Source: Astragalus membranaceus
Taxonomy: Eukaryota > Streptophyta > Magnoliopsida > Fabales > Fabaceae
Direction: 5' to 3'
Assembly: GCA_039519185.1 (NCBI GenBank)
Contig: CM076847.1
Span: 28,207,251 to 28,271,250, forward strand
DNA length: 64,000 bases
In this document: positions 1-10,890 of the stretch, piece by piece
Layout of the letters: each line of letters begins with the position of its first letter
How positions within the stretch are numbered: the first letter of the stretch is position 1
Program-made: the position numbers and the translations under genes
Notes under the pieces: model-generated
What the model was told of the DNA's origin: nothing
Database searches by the model: none
The model's input: only the letters and a program-made list of their open reading frames with translations

Positions 1-1203
1 CGAGATTTGAAGCAATTATACTGGTGGCCGGGCATGAAAGTGGATATTGCAGAGTTTGTGTCTCGATGCTTGACTTGTCAAAAGGTTAAGATAGAGCACC
101 TGAAGCCAGGTGGCCAGTTACAACCGTTGAATGTACCTGAATGGAAATGGGAGAGCATATCTATGGATTTTGTCATGGGATTACCACGGTCCCAAACCGG
201 AAATGATTCTATTTGGGTAGTGGTGGATCGCCTGACCAAGTCCGCTCATTTTATTCCAGTGCGTTCGACTCACAAGGTTGCTAGGTTAGAAGATGAGTAT
301 CTTAAGAATATTGTTAAGTTGCATGGAATCCCTACAAGTATCATCTGTGATCGAGATCCCAAGTTTACGTCTCGATTTTGGAGAGCATTGAATATGGCGT
401 TGGGAACAAAGGTGTGTGTTAGCACTGCGTACCATCCTCAGACAGACGGGCAGACTGAGAGGACAATTCAGACATTGGAAGATATGTTGAGAGCTTGTGT
501 ACTTGATAGTGGAGGCAGATGGGAGGATCATCTTCCATTGGTGGAATTCTCATACAACAACAGTTATCATTCTAGTATCGGAATGGCTCCATATGAAGCA
601 TTGTATGGGAGAAAGTGTAGAACACCATTGTGTTGGTGGGATGTAGGTGAGCAGAGATTGTTGGGACCGGATTTAGTCCGGGAGACTACAGGGAAGATCC
701 GTCAGATAAGAGAAAGGATGAAAGTCGCGCAGAGTCGACAAAAGAGTTATGCGGATAAGAGAAGAAGGCCGTTAGAATTCGAAGAAGGAGATCATGTCTT
801 TTTGAAACTTTCTCCAACCATCGGGACCGGTATTGCTTTGCGAGCGAAGAAGCTCAGTCCTCGGTATGTCGGACCCTTCCAGATTATCGAGCGCGTTGGG
901 CCGGTAGCGTATCGCATTGCCTTACCTCCAGAATTGTCCAGATTACATGATGTGTTTCATGTATCGCAGCTAAGGAAATATATTCATGATCCGAATCAAC
1001 CATTAAGTCATGAGGCGATTGACATCAGACCGGATCTATCTTATCATCCTACCCCAATCGGAATCATCGAACGCGGCGAGAAAAAGCTCCGGACGAGGTC
1101 AATTCCTATTGTCAAGGGGCTTTGGGACGGTGCGTCACCTGACGAAGCGACATGGGAAGTAGAGGAGAGCATGCGGGAGAAATATCCGTATTTGTTCGAG
1201 TAA
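1..1203 (+). CDS. El-1 polyprotein C-terminus: integrase plus chromodomain (partial, Tekay/Del-like chromovirus)
   Basis: The frame is open from the left window edge, so this is the 3' end of a longer gag-pol. Counting from the codon at nt 7, an integrase zinc-finger end (CLTCQK, about residues 21-26) is followed by the D,D35E core: D74 in VVVDRLTKSAHF, D115 in CDRDPKF and E151 in TDGQTER, with 35 residues between the last two. The GPF-like segment (YVGPFQIIERVG) follows. The last roughly 45 residues (EKKLRTR to EATWEVEE) resemble the degenerate C-terminal chromodomain of plant chromoviruses, which directs integration to marked chromatin. It ends in TAA at 1201-1203, followed by a PPT and LTR. 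This stretch has no internal stop or frameshift, so it may be a young copy. Integrase would act in the nucleus on the element cDNA. Confidence 0.93.
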   Translation, partial: RDLKQLYWWPGMKVDIAEFVSRCLTCQKVKIEHLKPGGQLQPLNVPEWKWESISMDFVMGLPRSQTGNDSIWVVVDRLTKSAHFIPVRSTHKVARLEDEYLKNIVKLHGIPTSIICDRDPKFTSRFWRALNMALGTKVCVSTAYHPQTDGQTERTIQTLEDMLRACVLDSGGRWEDHLPLVEFSYNNSYHSSIGMAPYEALYGRKCRTPLCWWDVGEQRLLGPDLVRETTGKIRQIRERMKVAQSRQKSYADKRRRPLEFEEGDHVFLKLSPTIGTGIALRAKKLSPRYVGPFQIIERVGPVAYRIALPPELSRLHDVFHVSQLRKYIHDPNQPLSHEAIDIRPDLSYHPTPIGIIERGEKKLRTRSIPIVKGLWDGASPDEATWEVEESMREKYPYLFE

Positions 1204-1251
1204 GGTATGTTTTGTCAATTTTGAGGACAAAATTTTAGAAGTTGGGGTGAT
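1204..1251 (+). other. El-1 polypurine tract and 3' untranslated spacer
   Basis: The spacer between the pol stop and the LTR carries the TTTTGAGGACAAAATT motif common before chromovirus 3' LTRs, then a purine-rich stretch (GTTGGGGTGAT) touching the TGTAGC LTR start. It would be the plus-strand DNA synthesis primer. Confidence 0.7.
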
Positions 1252-1964
1252 TGTAGCATCCCCTAATTAGCTAATTAGATTAATTAAATTAGCAAGAGGA
1301 TTATCATGAATTGATTAATTAACATAAATTATAGTTGTGCATAATTAAAATATTATGTTAAGTTAGTAAGTTATGGGATTAGTGTGGTGTTAGGAGTATT
1401 TTAAGAAAATATTAGAGAGGAGGGGTAGTTTGGTCCTTGCACCCCATTAAAAGAGATTTCAGCTGAAACCCCAAACAAACTCACTCCACTTCATTTGAAC
1501 CAAGTTTCAGAAAAATTTAAGAGAGAGAGTTTGAGAGGTAGAGAGAGGGAGCTACACGAGAGAGGGAGAGAAGAGGAAGGAAGCTGAAGATTCCAAATTT
1601 CCTCCATTGCATGTAAGTTATACTCACACCATTCTCCTCCATTTTTCGTTCTCTTCACAATGGTACCACTCTTGACCACTCATTCACCTCCTTTCCCATT
1701 TCACCATTTTTGTCCACATGAAGCTCCAAGCTCCAAAAATGGAGTCCAATAGCTGAATACAGTTGCATGTTCATTTTGGGAGCCACAAAGTGAGTAGCAA
1801 CCCTCATAGGGTAGATTGGGAGTGAAGTTCGAAGTGGTAGAGGCCAAGCTCTATCGGTTCAGTTTTTGGAGCGTTTAGATTAGCGTGGAGTCGAGTCCGA
1901 AGTCGTTCGTGAAGTCATTTCATCGTTCCATCTCGCGGATTCGTTGATTTTGCGATTTTCATCG

Positions 1965-1990
1965 CAACCGGTGAGTTTGTATAACTCGCT
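1965..1990 (+). promoter_or_regulatory. Putative 5' splice site in El-1 LTR
   Basis: The sequence CCG|GTGAGTTTGTATAACTCGC matches the plant donor consensus; the GT is at 1971-1972. The same position in the El-1', El-2, El-4 and El-10 LTRs also carries GGTGAGTT followed by an inverted ACTC. A leader intron is an inference. Confidence 0.4.
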
Positions 1991-2233
1991 TAGGGAATAT
2001 GTTGTGTTTACGAGTCTTCGCTTTTCGAAAATCGTTTTATTGAAAAGATTGTGATACAAATTATGAAAATTCTTGATTGATTGTTTGGATGTGCCGGATT
2101 GAATTGACATACATTGCTATAATATACTGTTTCCATGTGTGTTTGAGTTTGGGTCTCGATCGGAAGAGAAATGAGAATCGGAATGGAACGGATTTACTCA
2201 TGAAAAACCTATTTTCTGGAAAACTGATAGAGA

Positions 2234-2490
2234 CGCACGGATCGTGTGCCTACGAGCACGGGTCGTGCGCATCCATCTGATACGATAAGAACTGGATTTT
2301 AAAACACGCACAGATCGTGCGCCTAGTCACACGGGTCGTGCGTATGTCCCTGGAACTTTCTGAAATTTTAGTGGATAACACACGGATCGTGCGCTAAGTC
2401 GCACGGGTCGTGCGTATCCTTCTGGAAATTTTCTACAAACGGTTCAACCACACACGGGTCGTGCGCCTACACGCACGGGTCGTGTGAGAC
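2234..2490 (+). repeat. Four paired palindromes in El-1 LTR
   Basis: Eight variants of CGCACG-N3-CGTGCG are arranged as four pairs (first copies near 2234, 2307, 2380 and 2452). Members of a pair start 21 bp apart and pairs repeat every ~73 bp. The arms drift (GTGTG, CACAC) but the dyad form is kept. Intervening bases diverge much more, for example TTCTGGAAATTTTC and TCCCTGGAACTTTC. Confidence 0.85.
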
Positions 2491-3560
2491 TTTCTGACCT
2501 TCAATTTCAAAGTACTTTTTATCCATTCCAAATGATTCCAATCCTCTTCTAATCCATTCCCCAAGGTTCCACAATAATGAAAAGGTAACAATGGTATGAG
2601 ATTGAGCATGTTCGATAGAAAGTTTGTGTTATGAATAAAATGAAAAACCGCACTTAGAGAACGCGAGAGTACATATGTCAAGAATGATAATAACACACGG
2701 TATTTGACTGATATTATACACTGTAATTGACTGATATGGTACATGGTACTTGACAGGAATGACTAACAGCCCATTGCGGGTACACAGACTGAAAAGGTAT
2801 AATAAATACAAGAGGAAAAAGGGTGACGACCCTAAGAGGTTAGCATACTAGGGGAGGGGAAGTCATGAGCCCCAAAACCTAGACTCAAGAATGTTTCCCC
2901 CGCTAGAAATAGCGGGATGGGTTCACCAAAGTCAAGAGATGCCTATAAAATAGGTAGACTGAGGTGTTATGCTAAAAACATGGAACAAAGATTGCATGCT
3001 TCATGTGTCGCTTAGGAGGGCATGAGCATGAAGGTTACCGAAACTAAATGTATTTCCACGTGGTTGCCTTTTAGGACCACGAGTTCAAAACAAGGCATAA
3101 TGAACCGCTAGAGTAGTAAGGGGTCTCGATAGGACTCACTGAGATAATGTTTATCTCACCCTTCATATTTGTGGTTTTTACAGAGAAACAGGGGAAAGCA
3201 AAGGCGGTAAAGCACGGTTAGCTGGTGTGACTCTCTGAGTCATTGAAGACCTAGTCTCATGTTGTAGACCTTTGTCCCGTTTATTGTTTCTATGTTCCGA
3301 TTGTATAACTTTTGATGTTAAGTTGTAAAATCGTTTCCGCTACTTTATGTTTTGAGTATTGAACACCAGGATTATGTACAAGTCTTAAGTTTTGGAACTT
3401 AAGCATTTTCAGAAAGTTTATGAGGTTCAGAGAACCATTTGTTAGGTATTATCGAAAGTTTTAGTTGTGTTCAATATTTCAATAACAGGAAGTTACTCTG
3501 ATGTATGCCATTTAGTGCATTTCGGTGATTCTATAGGTTAGAATTTATCGGGGTGTTACA

Positions 3561-3702
3561 CTGGGGCCTGCTGAGGTTGAACTTGAGCATTCTGCTGCAA
3601 TGCTACCATATCTTCCAGCATCTTTTGTTGTCTTTCCATCATTCCCTGCATCCAAGCAGCATGTGGATCGATTGGTGGGGCGTTCCTTGATCCTCCTGCC
3701 AT
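3561..3702 (-). pseudogene. El-1' gag N-terminal fragment (about 47 codons)
   Basis: On the minus strand an ATG at 3702-3700 opens a frame starting MAGGSRNAPPIDPH, with a Gln/Met-rich stretch, matching the start of El-2 gag (MAGRGRRNPPLDPH). The frame is cut at 3561 where the El-1 3' LTR abuts it. This is the capsid N-terminus of a Tekay-like element, truncated by insertion. The missing remainder should lie left of this window, flanked by a copy of the first bases at 3561-3565. It is not expected to be functional. Confidence 0.85.
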
Positions 3703-3849
3703 AATTCTGCAAATGATACACCAAGTATTAAGTTGATCAGTCTCAATGTCTCTTAGCATCATAAGAAGCATAATGGCAGAGTTTCTCAAGGGACAAAACC
3801 ACCCTAACTAATCTAAGCCCGACTAGGTCGAACTGCTCTGATACCATAA
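3703..3849 (-). promoter_or_regulatory. El-1' leader with PBS (3835-3846) and acceptor-like site
   Basis: The minus strand reads TGGTATCAGAGC at 3846-3835, complementary to the initiator Met tRNA 3' end, three bases inside the LTR. Just before gag it reads TATCATTTGCAG|AATT then ATGG. This is a good 3' splice-site consensus (AG at 3708-3707) four bases upstream of the start codon. Both features recur in El-2. Confidence 0.8.
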
Positions 3850-4993
3850 TGTAACACCCCGATAAATTCTAACATGTAGAATCACCGAAATGCACTAAAT
3901 GGCATACATCAGAGTAACTTCCTGTTATTGAAATATTGAACACATCTAAAACTTTTGATAATACATATCAAATGGTTCTCTGAACCTTATAAACTTCGCG
4001 AAAATGCTTAAGTTCCAAAACTTAAGACTTGTACATGATCCTGGTGTTCAATAATCAAAACATAAAGTAGCGGAAACGATTTATAACTTATACATGATAG
4101 TTATACAACTGATATCAAAAGTACTACAAAAGGACAAGGGCCTAAGCAAGAAACATAAACTTCCGGACTCCTCGAGTCACACCTGCTAACCGTGCTTGGT
4201 TGCCTTGTCCTTCCCCTGTTTCTCTGTAAAAACCACAAATATGAAGGGTGAGATAAACATTATCTCAGTGAGTCCTATCGAGACCCCTGACCAACTCTAA
4301 CGGTTTATTATACTTAAATCTTAACTCGTGGCCCGAAGAAGCAACCACGTGAATACATGATATTTACTCGTAACTTGTAGCCCTAAAAAGCGACTACTTG
4401 TTACATTTCTGATTTCTTTCCTGATGTAGCCCTAGTGAGCGACTACGGATCATATTTTATCTTGAACTTAGCACAACCCGAGATATAATGCTAGACAATC
4501 TTGATTGCCCAATATCTACGGAAACCCCAATCCGAAATTCTATTCGAATAATGCTAGGGTCCTAGCTTTGGATTCATGACTCCCCTCCACTAGGTATGCT
4601 AATAACTGGAGGATCGTCATCCTCGACATACACAAGGTATACCATCTACCTTTCCCCGAGGGAAAGTAACTTGATTTGTGTTTACATGAATTGAGAGTTT
4701 TTATGTCTTTCTAGACTTACAATCAATTAGCTTACATGACTTGATAAACTTGAAGTTCGTACCTTAACATGATTGGACTCAAGGTCCGTTAACATTTCTT
4801 GACTTGGGTTCTCACGCGTTCTCTAAGTACGGTTTTCGTCACATTCATAACACACAAGTTTTCCATCAAATATGATTTACTCCATGATATCAATCTTTAC
4901 ATTGTTGGGGAACCATGGGGAATGGATTAGACGAGGATTGGAATCATTTGGAATGGATAAAAAGGTACTTTGAATTTGGGGATCAGAAAGTCT

Positions 4994-5246
4994 CACACGA
5001 CCCGTGCGTGTAAGCGCACGACCCGTGCGTTTTTGAACAATTTGCAGAAGATTTCCAGAAGGATACGCACGACCCGTGCGACCAAGCACACGATCCGTGC
5101 GTTATTCACTAAAATTGTAGAGAGTTCCAGAAACATTCGCACGACCCGTGCGACTAGGCGCACGATCCGTGCGTGTTTAAAAATCCAGTTCTTGTCGTAT
5201 CAGATGGGGGCGCACGACCCGTGCTCATAGGCACACGATCCGTGCG
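4994..5246 (-). repeat. Four paired palindromes in El-1' LTR
   Basis: Eight copies of CACACGACCCGTGCG / CGCACGATCCGTGCG form four pairs; the first starts are 4994, 5015 and 5066, giving 21 bp within a pair and 72 bp between pairs. This is the counterpart of 2234-2490 in the other LTR. Confidence 0.85.
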
Positions 5247-5494
5247 TCTCTATTAGTTTTCCAGAAAATAGGTTTTTCAGGATTAAATCCGTTCCATTCC
5301 GATTCTCATTTCTCTTCCGATCGAGACCCAATCTCAAACATACATGGAAACAGTATATTATAGCAATGTCTATCAATTCAATCCGGCACATCCAAACAAT
5401 CAATCAAGAAAATTCATAGTTAAAATCACAAACTTTTCAATAAAACGGTTTTCGAAAAAAGCGAAGACTCGGAAACACAACATATTCCCTAAGC

Positions 5495-5516
5495 GAGTTA
5501 TAGAACTCACCGATTG
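5495..5516 (-). promoter_or_regulatory. Putative 5' splice site in El-1' LTR
   Basis: The minus strand reads CAATCG|GTGAGTTCTATAACTCGC with GT at 5510-5509. Pairing it with the acceptor at 3708 would remove most of the LTR and the PBS from a spliced RNA. Confidence 0.4.
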
Positions 5517-6263
5517 CGATGAAAATCGCAAAATCAACGAATCCGCGAGATGGAACGATGAAATGACTTCACGAACGACTTCGGACTCGACTCCACGCTA
5601 CTCCAAACGCTCCAAAAACTGAACCGATAGAGCTTGGCCTGTACCACTTCGAACTTCACTCCCAATCTACCCTATGAGGGTTGCTACTCACTTTGTGGCT
5701 CCCAAAATGGACATGCAACTGTATTCAGCTATTAGACTCCATTTTTTGGAGCTTGGAGCTTCATATGGGCAATAATGGTGTTTTGGAGTTGAGGTGGTTG
5801 CTTGCTTAGAAAATGGGGTCAATGGGAAGAAGAAGGAGAATGGTGGAGGGTGATGGATTCAGATTGGACATGCAAAGAAGTTTGAGGTAGGATCCCTCTC
5901 TTTCTTTTCCACTCTCTCTCTCGAGTTCTCTCCTCCTCCTCTCACAAGCTCCCTCTCTTCTATTCTTTCTTCAACTTCTGAAACTTGGTTCAAATGAAGT
6001 GGAGTGTGTTTGTTTGGGGTTTCAGCTGAAGCCTCATTTAATGGGGTGCAAGGACCAAACTACCCCTACTCTCTAATATTCTCTTAAATTACTCCTAACA
6101 CCACACTAATCCCATAACTCACTAACGTAACATAATATTTCCATTATGCACAACTATAATTTATTAATTTCTAACATCACATAATTTAATGATTTATGCT
6201 AATTAATTAACTCAACCTCTTGCTAATTTAATTAATTTAATTAGTTAATTAGGGGATGTTACA

Positions 6264-6812
6264 CCGACTCTGAGCAACCTTCATCCTTTCTCGAATTAAC
6301 TTGATCTTCTCTGTAGTCTCCCGAACCATATCGGGTCCCAAAAATTTATCTTCACCAATCTCCCACCAACACAACGGAGTTCTACACTTTCTACCATAAA
6401 GTGCTTCAAACGGTGCCATCCCATTGCTGGAGTGGTAACTGTTGTTGTAGGAGAATTCTACTAATGGAAGATGGTCCTCCCATTTTCTCTCGCTATCGAG
6501 CACACAAGCCCGAAGCATGTCCTCAAGAGTCTGAATAGTCCTCTCCGTCTGACCATCAGTCTGAGGATGATAAGCAGTGCTAACCAGCACTCTAGTTCCC
6601 AGAGCTTCATTCAATGCTTTCCAAAATCTGGAAGTAAACTTGGGATCTCGGTCTGAAACGATGCTCGTTGGAACTCCATGCAGTCTGGTAATGTTCTTCA
6701 CATATTCATCTGCTAACTTGGAAACCTTATAAGTCGAGCGAACGGGAATAAAGTGAGCAGATTTAGTCAATCGGTCCATTGCCGGCCTGTGACCTCGCCA
6801 AACCCATAACAA
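6264..6812 (-). pseudogene. El-2 integrase core, broken at both ends
   Basis: The minus-strand frame carries DRLTKSAHFIP, then SDRDPKFTSRFW and HPQTDGQTER, the three catalytic segments of a Ty3/gypsy integrase. Upstream it joins the main pol frame only through a frameshifting deletion near 6775-6785, which removes the few residues before DRLTK (IWVVV in El-1). Downstream it stops abruptly after ERMKVAQSR at 6264, where the El-1' LTR was inserted. The C-terminal integrase, chromodomain and 3' LTR of El-2 should be left of the window. Confidence 0.9.
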
Positions 6813-8148
6813 AGTCCATTAAGATATCTTCCCACTTCCAAACTGGTACATCTAGCGGTTGTAACTGACCGCCCGGTCTTCGGTGTTCCGCCTTAACCTT
6901 CTGACAAGTTAAGCACCGAGAAACAAATTCTGCAACCTCGGCCTTCATCCCAGGCCACCAATACATTAACTTCAAGTCTCGGTACATCTTGGTGGATCCC
7001 GGATGTACAGAGTACTGACTCCTATGAGCTTCTTCCAATACTTGCCTTTTGATATCATCATCATCGGGAACACAAATCCTCCCATTAAAGCAAATCATGT
7101 CGTCACTATCCTCAGTAAAATCTGGCGATCCTTTCTGAGACTGTAACTTCATATCGGCTCCTTGAGCTACGCGGATTTGTTCTCTTAGCACACTGGCTAT
7201 CTGTATATGCCTCAATACTATGCGGTCCCTCTTTCTTGCTACTTTGAGCTTCAAGTCTCGGAATGACTCCAACAAAGCCATCTCGTGAACCATTAATCTT
7301 GCCGTGTGGATAGATTTCCTGCTCAGAGCATCTGCTACCACATTGGCTTTCCCAGGGTGATATTTCAATTCGAAGTCGTAGTCCTTCAGAAATTGGGTCC
7401 ACCTCCTCTGCCTGTTATTCAACTCCTTTTGGTCAAACAGATACTTCAAGCTCTTGTGATCACTAAAAACTTCGAAACGAGAACCGTAAAGGTAATGTCT
7501 CCAAATTTTCAGTGCAAACACAATAGCCGCCAACTCTAAATCATGAGTTGGGTAATTCCGTTCATGCGTCTTCAATTGTCTAGATGCATAGGCCACAACA
7601 TGTTGATTCTGCATGAGAACGCACCCCAAACCCTTCCCAGATGCATCACTGTAGATTTGAAATCCCAATGCTGGATCTGGAAGAATTAGGATCGGAGCAG
7701 AAGTTAACTTTTCTTTCAATCCACGAAAACACTCTTCACAATCGGCATCCCAAGTAAACGGTTGACCCTTGCGAGTCAATCGAGTAAGCGAAAGTACCAG
7801 TTGTGAAAAACCTTCAATGAATCTTCTATAGTAACCAGCTAGACCCAGAAAGCTTCTGATATCAGTCACTGACGTCGGCCGTTCCCAATTCAACACTGCT
7901 TCCACCTTGCTAGGATCAACTGCAACCCCTTCTTGGGAAATCACATGACCCAAGAACTTTATTTCCGACATCCAAAAGTCACACTTCGATGGTTTAGCAT
8001 AGAGTTTCTTTTCTCGGAGTACTCCTAGGACAAAGCGGAGATGCTGAGCATGCTCCTCAACTGACTTTGAGTAAACCAAGATATCATCAATAAAGACGAC
8101 CACGAACTGATCTAGGTAGGAATGGAATACTCTATTCATATAATCCAT
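6763..8148 (-). pseudogene. El-2 pol: reverse transcriptase C-half, RNase H, integrase N-terminus
   Basis: The minus-strand frame of 461 codons begins at MDYMNRVFH. It holds the RT catalytic FIDDILVYS (about residues 19-27), a connection region (FLGLAGYYRRFI), RNase H (SDASGKGLGC near 7650-7629, LELAAIVFAL, HPGKANVVADALSR) and the integrase HHCC finger (HRSQYSVHPGSTK ... CLTCQK). It is uninterrupted inside, but joins both neighbours by frameshifts: near 8140-8155 upstream, where the family FGLTNAP motif degenerates to LTNSSS, and near 6780 downstream. In the intact family these domains copy RNA into cDNA inside cytoplasmic particles. Confidence 0.92.
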
Positions 8149-9150
8149 GAATATGGCTGGAGCTGTTAGTCAATCCGAAGGGCATCACCACAAACTCGTA
8201 GTGTCCGTACCTCGTACGAAAGGCAGTCTTCGGAATGTCTAAAGCTCTTACCCTGATTTGATGGTACCCTGACCTTAGATCAATCTTGGAGAAAACTTTA
8301 GCACCTCGAAGTTGGTCAAGTAGATCATCTATCCTTGGCAATGGATACTTGTTCTTGATAGTGATTTTATTCAGCTGACGGTAGTCTATGCACAATCTCA
8401 TGCTTCCGTCCTTCTTCTTGACTAGCAATACCGGGGAACCCCATGGAAAAGCACTCGGTCGAATAAACTTCTTGGAAATTAATTCCTCAAGTTGGGACTT
8501 CAGTTCCTTCAGTTCGAGAGGAGACATCCTATAAGGTGCTATGGATATTGGCCCTGTACCAGGTGCCAAATCTATAGAGAATTCTACTTCTCGTTCTGGA
8601 GGCAAAGAGGAAACTTCCTCGGGAAAAACATCTAAGAATTCATTAACAACTTGAATAGACGATAAATCCAAATCAGCTTCAATTGATGCAGACAAAATAA
8701 CAACAAAAGCTTCCGCACCTTGGAATAGAGACTGGCTGGCTGAAGCGAATGAAATAACACCATCATCTGCAGGCAATGTATATCCCGCTACTTCAGAAGG
8801 AAAATTAATTGCCCGATTGAAACAGTCAATAGTAATGTGATTGGAAGTCATCCAATTCATCCCCAAAACGATCTCCATTCCCCTCATAGGCAAACAGATA
8901 AAGTCAACAACAAAATCCCTGCTTCCTATGGTAAGCAGACAGTTAAGGCATAATGATTGGGTTCGAACACGACCCCTTGCAGCAGTACGAATTGTGATTG
9001 GTTCAGATATAGGAGATACTTCTAATCCTAACCGTTCAGCACACGCTTCGGAGATAAAATAGTTAGTAGCACCAGAATCATACAGAATATTAACAGTTTG
9101 ATTAAAGAGAGAACCTGTACCCCTAATGAGATTATCAGCTGGTGTGATGG
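8132..9150 (-). pseudogene. El-2 protease and reverse transcriptase N-half
   Basis: Just downstream of the gag stop the frame opens with TPADNLIRG and YDSGATNYFISEAC, an aspartic protease active site (DSG in place of DTG). After about 100 residues the RT begins: APYRMSPLELKELKSQLEEL, KKFIRPSAFPWGSPVLLVKKKDG, CIDYRQLNK, KIDLRSGYHQI and RYGHYEFVVMPFGLTN. It then shifts frame. The order protease-RT-RNase H-integrase is that of Ty3/gypsy. The first ATG in this frame is internal, so expression would depend on fusion to gag. Confidence 0.88.
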
Positions 9151-10191
9151 TTTAAGCGTCCAAAGTGTTTACTCGGGCTTGTCTGGGAGCATCAGGAGAC
9201 TCTAAGAAAGCTTTCCTTGACGGGCAATTATTAGCATAATGGCCCACTTCTTTGCAAAGGTAACATTGGTTCGGTCCCCCCTGGCATTTGCCTTTATGAA
9301 ATTTCTTGCACACATCACACCGGTCATATCTTGCGGAGTCTCTTGACTGTACTCGTTTCCCCTTATCTGAATTCCCTTTATACCTCGGGTTTGAAGAAGT
9401 TGGCTCATTACCCTTCTTCTTATCTTTCCAGAAATCTTTCCTCTCTGCATACATTCTTTTAAGATCGCTCTCAGCTGAATGAGCTTGTTGAACCAAAGCA
9501 GGATAAGTGGTCATGGAATAAGAATTGAGACCCTGATTCACATCGCCTCGAAGACCTTGTCTGAACATCACCATTTTCCAGTTGTCATCGGGAGCATGAG
9601 TTCCCAATTCATAAAACTGAGATAGCCTTTCAAACTTGGCGGCATACTCACCAACCGACATATCTCCCTGTTTCAGACTGACGAACTCCATCTGCTTAGC
9701 AAACCTTTCCGTATCCGGAAAATAATGACCTAGGAACAACTCCTTAAAGTTAACCCAATTAAGAGGTGTCCCTTGGGTTTGAAGCATCCTGCGTGCATTA
9801 GTCCACCAGGTATGAGCATCTTCATCCAGAGCATTGGCAGCACAAATTACTTTTTCCTCTTCATTGCATTGCAATGTCAGAAAGATCCTTTCCATGGCAT
9901 CTACCAAGAAATGGGCTTTCATTGCATCGGATCCTCCTTTGAAGGTTGGGGTTTCATCTTCAGAAACCGAAAATACACCCTGTTGGGATCCTCAGGTGTT
10001 GGCACATTGACTGGCTCAGCTGGTTGTGGTTGAGGCATCTGATGCATCTGCTGCATTTGAGCCATTTGAGCCATCTGTTGCTGTTGCATCAGCATCATGT
10101 CATTCATCATTTTCTGCTGAGTCTCTATGACATTCTGCATCCATTCTTGGTGAGGATCAAGAGGTGGGTTTCTCCTACCTCTTCCAGCCAT
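9151..10191 (-). pseudogene. El-2 gag (capsid and zinc knuckle), frameshifted
   Basis: The ATG at 10191-10189 starts MAGRGRRNPPLDPH, followed by a Gln/Met-rich stretch. The frame ends near 9919, and the capsid continues in another frame from about 9922 (DAMERIFLTL, ANALDEDAHTWW, FKELFLGHYFPD). So there is an indel where the two frames overlap (ATGCAATGA). Near 9290-9200 lies a zinc knuckle CYLCKEVGHYANNC (C-X2-C-X4-H-X4-C), preceded by a second Cys cluster (CDVCKKFHKGKC). The frame closes with TAA after VNTLDA; translation after the stop continues straight into protease. Gag would package element RNA. Confidence 0.88.
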
Positions 10192-10328
10192 GATTCTGCG
10201 AAGTATGCACAAAGTATTAAGTTGATCAGGCTCAATGTCTAATAGCATACTAAGAAAAATCAGACTTAGAAGACGTAAAAGACTCTTAACATCTAAGTCC
10301 GACTAGGTCGAACCGCTCTCATACCAAA
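10192..10328 (-). promoter_or_regulatory. El-2 leader with PBS (10315-10326)
   Basis: The minus strand reads TGGTATGAGAGC, one mismatch from the initiator-Met PBS found in El-1', El-4, El-5 and El-8, two bases inside the LTR. The acceptor-like CTTCGCAG|AATC lies directly before ATGG (AG at 10197-10196), as in El-1'. Confidence 0.8.
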
Positions 10329-10890
10329 TGTCACACCCCGGTATTTCTAACATGTAGAGAGACCGAAGATGCACAGATGCGGAAGTTCAGAGGACACAGT
10401 TCCTGTTTAAGTATTGGACATAAAAACTTTTTCCGAAATAAAAACATAATCGAAATAACATTACTTCATAAAATAGAAGTTCATCGGTTCCATACCGAAC
10501 GGAATACAATATCCCAGTCCAAATACCAAACGGAAACATAAAACGGTTCATATAACTCATAACCAATACAATTTTATACAACCAATAGGACAGCAAAAGA
10601 ACAAAGGATCCAAAGACTAAGTCTTCGGTACCTCCAAGAGTAAACCAACTACTCGTGTACAATAGCCTTCCTTTTTCCCTGCTTCTCTGAAAAACAATAA
10701 ATATGGATTGGGTGAGATAATATTATCTCAGTGAGTCCTACTGTGCCCCCTCTCTGACACTCGGTTCAAATTATTAAACCGTTACAACCAAAGTTGACAT
10801 AACAATGTCTTATTTATTAATCGAATTGCCGACTGCACAACGACTGCTAATCCCGGCGAATTCGTATTCTTTACCTTTTAATCGAATTGC
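10329..10890 (-). repeat. El-2 5' LTR, segment 1 of 3
   Basis: It starts TGTCACACCCCGG next to the PBS and runs until El-3 interrupts it. With 13002-13685 and 48949-50260 it makes one LTR of about 2.56 kb. The bases AATTGCC on each side of El-3 rejoin exactly once a single ATTGC is removed. It contains copies of the CCGACTGCACAACGACTGCTAATCCCGG module. Confidence 0.85.

Larger units (their letters stand above)
1252..3560 (+). repeat. El-1 3' LTR (2309 bp)
   Basis: The LTR begins TGTAGCATCCCC right after the PPT and ends GGGGTGTTACA, a near-perfect terminal inverted repeat. It contains a GA-rich leader (about 1515-1590), a splice-donor-like GGTGAGTTT (GT at 1971), four pairs of CG-rich palindromes (2234-2490) and a conserved 3' end shared with the LTR at 3850-6263. 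The next base, 3561, is already inside the gag of another element, so El-1 inserted there. The left TSD copy lies outside the window. Confidence 0.88.
3850..6263 (-). repeat. El-1' 5' LTR (2414 bp)
   Basis: In minus orientation it starts TGTAACATCCCC at 6263 and ends GGGGTGTTACA at 3850, immediately followed by a PBS. It belongs to the same family as 1252-3560: the terminal ~100 bp, the GA-rich leader and the palindrome block match closely. Its outer end interrupts the El-2 integrase at 6264, so 6264-6268 (CCGAC) is the expected TSD. The second copy is outside the window. Confidence 0.87.

Noticed and set aside
1252..6263. Self-integration (autointegration) as the origin of the inverted LTR pair
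   Set aside because: The El-1' outer end is joined to El-2 integrase, not to its own gag. Two successive ordinary insertions explain all junctions. It could be revisited if the left flank lacks the predicted parts.
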